NCBI GenBank assembly: GCA_003511885.1
Contig: DOIX01000003.1
Coordinates: 3,325 to 13,662, forward strand
Reading direction: 5' to 3'
Source of the DNA: Cyanobacteria bacterium UBA11153
GTDB lineage: Bacteria; Cyanobacteriota; Cyanobacteriia; Cyanobacteriales; Coleofasciculaceae
Length of the DNA: 10,338 nucleotides
The first letter of the stretch is position 1. The number at the start of each line of letters is the position of its first letter. Made by a program: the position numbers and the translations under genes. The notes beneath the pieces are model-generated. The model saw only the letters and a list, made by a program, of their open reading frames with translations, searched no databases and was not told where the DNA came from. Shown piece after piece: positions 5,290-10,338 of the stretch.

Positions 5290-6171
5290 TCAACGATCTT
5301 TAAGCCAATCTAAAATAAGTCGATTGACAAGATCCGGTTTCTCGTCATGAGGACAATGGCCTGCATTGGGAATACCAAAAAATTCCACATCAGCACCCAT
5401 TTCCCGTTGCTGCTGATATATCTTCGCCCCTGTAACTGGAGTCCAAGGATCCTCTTCACCCCAAATCACTTGGAGGGGACACTTGACTTTAGGTAAAAGT
5501 TCTTGAGGAGAAGGGCCAGGAGGTGCAGTAACGACAGAGGCAAAAACCTGTTGGGCACCGCGATCGCAAGATGGTTGGTACAGTAAATCTACCAGTTCAT
5601 CTGTAATCGCTTCAGGGTCGCGATAGACTTGGTGTAGGGTACGGCGGATGCGAGATTTATCCCGAATGCGATCGAACATGAATTTCCCAATTGTTTTGGA
5701 GCTAATTAAGGTAGTAAAGCCTTTCATCATCAATCGCAAAGGCAGTTTAAGCTCATGAGGACGATGATTCATCCCACCAGCACTATTAATTAAGATCGCA
5801 CCTGCAGCAATATCTGGGTATTCTGCCACCATCATCAAACTCAGGAGCGCACCAATAGAGTTACCGACAAATACCGTAGGTTTGCCGATATGAGCCTCCC
5901 AGAAATCTCTTAACATTTCTTGCCACAACTCCATACTGTAATCCAGAGGAGGTTTGGCGGAAGCACCAAATCCCAAAAGATCGATCGCAAAGACTTGGTA
6001 GCCCCCAGCCGCAAGAACAGGGATATTTTTGCGCCAATGTCCAATGGATGCGCCAAACCCATGAACCAGTAATAGGGGTTTACCCGTACCAGCGACGGCG
6101 TATTGGATAGGGTGACTTTGCCAAGTCCAAAGGTGTTTGTCAAAAGTGGTTGGTGATGTTAGCTGTTGCAC
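5290..6171 (-). CDS. Alpha/beta-fold hydrolase, pheophytinase/chlorophyll dephytylase-like
   Basis: A 293-residue serine hydrolase with the full catalytic set in canonical order: oxyanion loop HGFG (37-40), DLLGFGAS (64-71), nucleophile elbow GNSIG (Ser105), acid Asp241 in WGEEDPWTP, and His272 in NAGHCPHDEKP. A cap domain of roughly 135-215 lies between strand 6 and the acid. There is no signal peptide. The GHCPHDE-P block and the GNS(I/V/L)G elbow are shared with plant and cyanobacterial pheophytinase and CLD1-type dephytylases, which remove phytol from chlorophyll derivatives. Related cyanobacterial hydrolases have other or unknown substrates, so this is a lead only. Translation starts at GTG 6171: the same frame has a TAA stop nine codons upstream with no ATG between. 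No Shine-Dalgarno sequence is visible. Divergent from the SIMPL gene. Confidence 0.9.
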   Translation of the reverse strand: MQQLTSPTTFDKHLWTWQSHPIQYAVAGTGKPLLLVHGFGASIGHWRKNIPVLAAGGYQVFAIDLLGFGASAKPPLDYSMELWQEMLRDFWEAHIGKPTVFVGNSIGALLSLMMVAEYPDIAAGAILINSAGGMNHRPHELKLPLRLMMKGFTTLISSKTIGKFMFDRIRDKSRIRRTLHQVYRDPEAITDELVDLLYQPSCDRGAQQVFASVVTAPPGPSPQELLPKVKCPLQVIWGEEDPWTPVTGAKIYQQQREMGADVEFFGIPNAGHCPHDEKPDLVNRLILDWLKDR

Positions 6172-6182
6172 GATCGCAGGCT

Positions 6183-6211
6183 TTGTAAAGATTCGTTAAC
6201 CCTTCTATGAT
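6183..6211 (+). promoter_or_regulatory. Candidate sigma70-type promoter for the SIMPL-domain gene
   Basis: TTGTAA (6183-6188; 4 of 6 to TTGACA) and TATGAT (6206-6211; 5 of 6 to TATAAT) are separated by exactly 17 bases. They lie in the 163-base gap between the divergent hydrolase and SIMPL genes and read toward the latter, giving a leader of about 115 bases. The -35 box is only 12 bases from the hydrolase GTG, so the two promoters would overlap in space. Motif match only. Confidence 0.35.
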
Positions 6212-6334
6212 AATCCTGTCAGATGGGAAAGATCTTGCTCGCTCTTGGTTTTGCGTAATTCCTGGTTAAAGATCTCCAGTGCTGGGCAATCTAGGGCGAC
6301 AATTTACTTGATGCTCGATCGGGATTTCTAAAAT

Positions 6335-7219
6335 ATGAGTAAGACAGCAATGCGATCGCTAATTGTCGCGGTAATGATGGCTAGTTTGTGGACTGGTACG
6401 ACTTCTACTGGGAAGGCGAATGAGTTGGGGGATAGCCAAAAAAGGGAAGAAGCAAGGGGAGAAAAAAATGTTAAGCCAGAAGTTGTTCGAGATATAAGAG
6501 GGCAGGTTGTCGCTCAACTATTTTACCCTTCAGTTGGAGAAGATCCTGCATTTAGAGTTGTGGGCAGAGGTAAAGTAAGTCAACCAGCAGATAAAGCTAC
6601 CTTGCAATTTAAGTTTATTCCTGATTATCCCGACGAGCAGCCGGAAGGTACGCTGTCAGATTTTGAGACAACAGATGAACCTGTGGGCAAGCAAAAGTTA
6701 CAGCCAATTGTCGATGCCTTGGTGAAGATTGGCGTACTTACCGATGAAATTGAAGTGAAAATTGTCGAACCGAGTACTAACACCTTACCATTTCCCTTTC
6801 CTTCGACTGCGATTGAGGGAGGTGGCGAGATTTTGGTGACAGTAGCCAAACCAAATCGCGATCGCATGAAAGAAATTGTCGATGCTGTAACTGAGGCGAC
6901 TGATAAACTAGAAGAAATTTTGCTTGATAATGTCAAAGTAGAGTACACGGTTGATGATTGTCAAGCTTTAGAGCTAGCCGCTTACCAATCTGCGGTGGCG
7001 GATGCACAGCATAAAGCGAACAGCATCGCCGCAGCTTTGGGAGTTGAATTGAAAAAAGCTCCATCTGTAGCAGAGCCATTTTACGCGATTTTCATCCCCG
7101 GATGCAATTCGCGGGGAAATCTACCCTTTGTTAGCCAACGAGCATCTATTTACGACCCCAATGCCCCCGTAGCAGTTGAGGTATCAAAGGATATGTTTTT
7201 TACATACAGGGTACGTTAA
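6335..7219 (+). CDS. Exported SIMPL-domain (DUF541) protein
   Basis: A 294-residue protein with an N-terminal signal peptide (Lys3/Arg7, hydrophobic LIVAVMMASLW at 9-19, likely cleavage near 25-30), then a charged linker (31-58, SQKREEARGEKN), then a SIMPL domain from about 72 to 294. Domain marks are FRVVGRGKVSQPADKATLQF (73-92), KLQPIVDALVKIGVLTDEI (121-139), the helix ELAAYQSAVADAQHKANSIAAALG (213-236) and a closing V-VEVSKDMFFTYRVR strand. SIMPL proteins are periplasmic or cell-surface; some oligomerise into porin-like or scaffold assemblies and some are tied to oxidative stress, but the role here is unknown. The only two cysteines (Cys209, Cys257) lie in the exported domain and could form a disulfide. 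Single gene, divergent from the hydrolase. ATG 6335 has no clear Shine-Dalgarno sequence; Met6 is an alternative start. Confidence 0.88.
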   Translation: MSKTAMRSLIVAVMMASLWTGTTSTGKANELGDSQKREEARGEKNVKPEVVRDIRGQVVAQLFYPSVGEDPAFRVVGRGKVSQPADKATLQFKFIPDYPDEQPEGTLSDFETTDEPVGKQKLQPIVDALVKIGVLTDEIEVKIVEPSTNTLPFPFPSTAIEGGGEILVTVAKPNRDRMKEIVDAVTEATDKLEEILLDNVKVEYTVDDCQALELAAYQSAVADAQHKANSIAAALGVELKKAPSVAEPFYAIFIPGCNSRGNLPFVSQRASIYDPNAPVAVEVSKDMFFTYRVR

Positions 7220-7226
7220 CGGAAGT

Positions 7227-7345
7227 TGTCAGTGGTTTGTTGGGAGTGGGCGAGAAAGTTCTTAGAGGATGGGGGAATGGAGTACAAAGTCGTGGAAATA
7301 ACCAATAATCAACAACTAATAAGCAACAACCAACAACCACTGACA
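7227..7345. repeat. Widely spaced inverted repeat after the SIMPL gene
   Basis: TGTCAGTGGTTTGTTGG (7227-7243) is complementary to CCAACAACCACTGACA (7330-7345) apart from one unpaired T, across an 86-base loop. The right arm sits in a run of CAACAAC-type short repeats (7302-7340). The left arm starts eight bases after the SIMPL stop codon. This may be two inverted copies of a dispersed repeat. Confidence 0.75.
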
Positions 7346-7562
7346 TACACCAAAATTTAACCAGTATTTTTCTCTGACGAAAGTGGCAATCTAAGCTACA
7401 AAAAGATTAAACTAATTCCTAGGAAAATATTAAGAGTTTCCCTTGACAGGGTGCAATACTGGCGTTGTTGCCAACATTCCGCAGGTTGGATTTCCCCAAA
7501 GGGGGCAGTTTGGAAGGCGATCGGGATAACATCAAGTTATATCAGGTATCGGGGTTGCATCG

Positions 7563-7598
7563 CTCGATCGATTGAGACGACTCTTGGGATCGATCGAG
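7563..7598. repeat. 10-bp inverted repeat CTCGATCGAT upstream of the GGDEF-EAL gene
   Basis: CTCGATCGAT (7563-7572) and ATCGATCGAG (7589-7598) are exact reverse complements with a 16-base spacer, which itself contains GAG-ACGA-CTC. The structure lies about 130-165 bases before ATG 7730. It could be a regulator site or part of the leader RNA, or reflect the general richness in CGATCG words. Function unknown. Confidence 0.7.
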
Positions 7599-7729
7599 TT
7601 TAGCGATTTCGGCCTAAAACGTTAGATATTAAATCATTTTATCTCAATCTGAGTAAACTTCCCCGATCCAACCTCGAACCGACGGAATGTGGGTTTTAAG
7701 CAAAGATTAAAGATCAAAAATTGTTACCC

Positions 7730-10312
7730 ATGTCAGAAAAACTGCATTTATTGCAAACTTTAACCCAAGCGATTGGGCTAGCCCCTGATTTGCCATCCGC
7801 CCTTGGTGTCGCGCTACGTCAGATATGTGAATTAACAAGCTGGGATTATGGCGAAGCTTGGCTGCCCCATCCCGATCGTACTACTTTGGTATGGACTTGG
7901 GCTACCTGTGAGAATACCCCAAGTATGGAAAAGTTTAGACTCTCAAGGGCAATTCTTACTTTCCCCCCCCAATTGGGGTTAGCAGGAAGGGTATGGTATT
8001 CGCAAGAGCCAGAGTGGATTGAAGATATTACAGGTGAATTGAATGGGAAAATTGTTAATCCTCAACACAGGGAATTTACAGAATTTAAAGCTGGATTTGG
8101 TGTGCCAATTATTCTGGATAATCGAGTTCTAGCAGTCCTAGTTTTTTTTATGACTAAATCTTCTCGATATTTAGAAAAATGGAGCGATGAAGTGGTGACA
8201 ATTACTACTCAATTGGGATTGGCAATCGGACGGAAGCAGTTGGAGGAACAACTCCGTCAAGAACGAGATTTTAGTCAAGCTGTAATTGAAACTAGTTCGG
8301 CTTTCTTTGTTGCAGTTGATGGTAGGGGGAAAACGATTACCATGAATCAAGGATTGCTCAAAGCCTTGGGCTATACCCTAGATGAGGTAGTGGGTACGGA
8401 TTTTATATCTAACTTCATTCCAGAATCGGATCGCCAACCCTTAATGAACAGGTTTAAGGATTTGTTAAAAGCAGAACCGCCCCCTTTAAACGAAACCTGG
8501 ATCTTAACAAAAGGGGGAGAAAAACGACTAGTGGAATGGCGCGGCAAATCTATTTTTAAACGGAATGGTATCCTTGATTTTTTCTTTGCGGTAGGAATGG
8601 ATATTACCAATCGTCGGTTAGCTGATAAAGAGACAGCGAGATTGGCTTCTTTTCCACTACTGACTCCCCATCCAATTGTAGAAACAGATTTAGAAGGTAG
8701 GGTGCGCTATCTCAATCCACAGGCGATGGAATTGTTACCGGAATTGATGGGAGGGGATGTGGAACATCCATTTTTAGAGGGGATGCTATCGATTAAGACA
8801 CTCCTGCAACGGCAAGGTTGCCTGCGGCGAGAGGTGAAAATTGATGAAGTATATTATGAACAAGTTTTGCACTATGTCCCGGAAATAGAGTGCATTCGGA
8901 TCTATGCTTTTGATATTAGCGATCGCAAAAGGGCTGAGATACAATTAATTCATAATGCTTTTTACGATCAGCTTACGGGGTTAGCTAATCGGGCTTTATT
9001 CATGGATCGCTTGAAACAGGCGGTGGGACGTTCTCAACAGTACAGTAAGGATAGCTCGGGTAGTTATGGTTATCGGTTTGCTGTCCTATTTCTTAACCTC
9101 AATCGCTTCAAATTAATTAATGATAGTCTGGGAAATCAGTTGGGAGATCAGCTTCTGCAAGACTTTGCCCGGAGATTGGGAACTTGCTTGCGCCCCACCG
9201 ATACTGTAGCACGTTTGGGAGGAGATGAGTTTGCGATTCTGCTCGAGGGAATTCAGGATGTTGGTGAAGCTACCCGTATTGCAGGGGCAATCGAACAAAC
9301 CATCAAGTCACCATTTTATCTTCGGGATCGCGAAGTATTCATCACTGTTAGTATCGGCATTGCTCTGAATACAATTCGCGAACGTACAGATAGCGAATTT
9401 TACAATCCTGCTCAAGCTGAAGAATTATTGCGTAATGCAGATTTGGCAATGTATCGCGCTAAAGCTAAAAATAAACTTTATGAAGTTTTCGATTTAGCTA
9501 TGCACATTCGTGGTAGCGATCAATTACAGCTTGAGACAGATTTGCGCCGATCGATTGAACGACAAGAATTGCAGGTTCATTATCAACCAATTGTCTCTCT
9601 CTTAACTCGCAAAATTCAGGGATTTGAAGCTTTAATTCGCTGGAAACATCCAAAACGTGGTTTAATATCTCCAGGAGAATTTATTCCACTTGCTGAAGAA
9701 ACTGGACTGATTAGCTCTATTGGTAGATGGACGCTACGAGAATCTTGCCGCCAACTTAGTATCTGGCAGAAGCAATTTCAGTCTATCCCACCTCTGACAA
9801 TGAATGTAAATCTTTCTTGCAAGCAATTCATGGAGCCTGATTTACTGGAACAAATTGATAAAATCTTAGAAGAAACGGGCATTATTGTTGGTACTTTGAA
9901 ACTGGAAATTACGGAAAGTGTAGCGATGGATCAGGAGAATGTTAACTTAGTTAAGGTTTTGATTGAAGAGTTAAAATCCAGATATATTCATCTCTGTATT
10001 GATGATTTTGGTACGGGTTATTCTTCATTTAGTCGCCTTCATGATTTTCCCATTAGTACTCTCAAAATTGACCGATCTTTTATTAAAAAAATCGGTACTT
10101 TAGGTGATAATTCGGAAATTGTTCAGACAATTGTAACTCTCGCCCATACATTAAGAATGGATGTGGTTGCTGAGGGTATTGAGTTACTTGAACAAGTGGA
10201 TCCTTTGATTGCAATGAAATGCCAATATGGGCAGGGATATCTTTTTTCTAAACCTCTCGATAGTGAAGAGGCTGGTAAGTTATTGAGCCGTCAATGGATG
10301 GAAATTCAATAA
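7730..10312 (+). CDS. GAF-PAS-PAS-GGDEF-EAL c-di-GMP signalling protein, predicted phosphodiesterase
   Basis: I start at ATG 7730 (860 residues); a TTG at 7721 would add three. Domain order by residue: GAF about 10-168, PAS about 179-297, weak second PAS-like region 300-402, GGDEF about 405-590, EAL about 602-855. No membrane segment, so it is a soluble sensor. The GGDEF signature (497-501) and I-site RPTD (488-491), five residues before it, are intact. The metal-binding motif normally DLDRFK is NLNRFK (Asn456, Asn458), so cyclase activity is doubtful. In EAL all key residues are present: EAL (Glu633), NVNLS (Asn694), EITES (Glu726), IDDFGTGYSS (Asp758, Asp759), LKID (Lys779), AEGIE (Glu815) and QGYLFSKP (Gln835). 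It should hydrolyse c-di-GMP to pGpG, with GGDEF as a likely GTP or c-di-GMP sensing domain. The GAF ligand is unknown; no conserved chromophore Cys is evident. A C8 run lies at 7963-7970. Confidence 0.95.
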   Translation: MSEKLHLLQTLTQAIGLAPDLPSALGVALRQICELTSWDYGEAWLPHPDRTTLVWTWATCENTPSMEKFRLSRAILTFPPQLGLAGRVWYSQEPEWIEDITGELNGKIVNPQHREFTEFKAGFGVPIILDNRVLAVLVFFMTKSSRYLEKWSDEVVTITTQLGLAIGRKQLEEQLRQERDFSQAVIETSSAFFVAVDGRGKTITMNQGLLKALGYTLDEVVGTDFISNFIPESDRQPLMNRFKDLLKAEPPPLNETWILTKGGEKRLVEWRGKSIFKRNGILDFFFAVGMDITNRRLADKETARLASFPLLTPHPIVETDLEGRVRYLNPQAMELLPELMGGDVEHPFLEGMLSIKTLLQRQGCLRREVKIDEVYYEQVLHYVPEIECIRIYAFDISDRKRAEIQLIHNAFYDQLTGLANRALFMDRLKQAVGRSQQYSKDSSGSYGYRFAVLFLNLNRFKLINDSLGNQLGDQLLQDFARRLGTCLRPTDTVARLGGDEFAILLEGIQDVGEATRIAGAIEQTIKSPFYLRDREVFITVSIGIALNTIRERTDSEFYNPAQAEELLRNADLAMYRAKAKNKLYEVFDLAMHIRGSDQLQLETDLRRSIERQELQVHYQPIVSLLTRKIQGFEALIRWKHPKRGLISPGEFIPLAEETGLISSIGRWTLRESCRQLSIWQKQFQSIPPLTMNVNLSCKQFMEPDLLEQIDKILEETGIIVGTLKLEITESVAMDQENVNLVKVLIEELKSRYIHLCIDDFGTGYSSFSRLHDFPISTLKIDRSFIKKIGTLGDNSEIVQTIVTLAHTLRMDVVAEGIELLEQVDPLIAMKCQYGQGYLFSKPLDSEEAGKLLSRQWMEIQ

Positions 10313-10338
10313 GCGGTTACGCATTTAATTTATCTATT

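Larger units (their letters stand above)
7220..7720. other. 501-base intergenic region upstream of the c-di-GMP gene
   Basis: No gene-like frame is visible. It holds two inverted repeats (7227-7345 and 7563-7598, listed separately), a small CCCC-AAA-GGGG hairpin (7494-7504) and a TTGACA hexamer (7443-7448) without a matching -10. Leaders of c-di-GMP genes can carry GEMM riboswitches, but I do not see that conserved core. The promoter of the downstream gene must lie here and is not obvious. Confidence 0.55.

Noticed and set aside
7443..7448. Perfect TTGACA hexamer upstream of the GGDEF-EAL gene
   Set aside because: At 16-18 bases downstream there is no TATAAT-like hexamer, and it lies about 280 bases from the start codon.
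7220..7729. Possible c-di-GMP riboswitch in the leader of the GGDEF-EAL gene
   Set aside because: I looked for the GEMM core (CACGCACAGGGCAAACC-like) and saw nothing similar.

Overview
The window looks like chromosomal DNA of a cyanobacterium. Eight perfect copies of the HIP1 octamer GCGATCGC occur (starting at 1342, 3043, 3953, 3994, 5560, 6352, 6858 and 8919), where about 0.2 would be expected by chance in 10.3 kb. Short heptamer tandem repeats and long perfect palindromes between genes, and a cyanobacterial-type HrcA, point the same way. Genus and species cannot be settled from this stretch. A filamentous form is suggested only by the repeat style.

Layout. Positions 1-1180 hold a decaying IS607-family element read on the minus strand: a serine-recombinase TnpA (493-1080) carrying a substitution at a conserved active-site arginine, and a TnpB reduced to its first ~80 residues (151-489). 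Positions 1222-3888 hold three plus-strand genes: a single-domain rhodanese, the heat-shock repressor HrcA, and a six-helix membrane protein of unknown role. Between rhodanese and hrcA lies a 438-base gap with a 14-bp-arm palindrome. The hrcA stop codon lies inside a heptamer repeat. Positions 4129-4650 (minus) hold an unrecognised protein with an HExxH motif. A 612-base gap follows with a heptamer array and a 23-25 bp-arm palindrome. Positions 5290-6171 (minus) encode an alpha/beta hydrolase with a complete Ser-Asp-His set, resembling the pheophytinase/chlorophyll dephytylase branch. It is divergent from an exported SIMPL-domain protein (6335-7219, plus). After a ~510-base gap with two further inverted repeats, the window closes with a large GAF-PAS-PAS-GGDEF-EAL protein (7730-10312).

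How the genes relate. No single operon or new multi-gene system is visible. Most genes are separated by gaps over 100 bases. Functionally the content is stress and housekeeping (rhodanese, HrcA, SIMPL), possible pigment or lipid turnover (hydrolase), and c-di-GMP signalling.

The most informative details are at residue level. The GGDEF domain keeps its signature and I-site, but both aspartates of its metal-binding motif are asparagine, while the EAL domain keeps every catalytic residue. This predicts a phosphodiesterase with a regulatory GGDEF domain. HrcA lacks the usual asparagine in its recognition helix. The transposase has lost one catalytic arginine.
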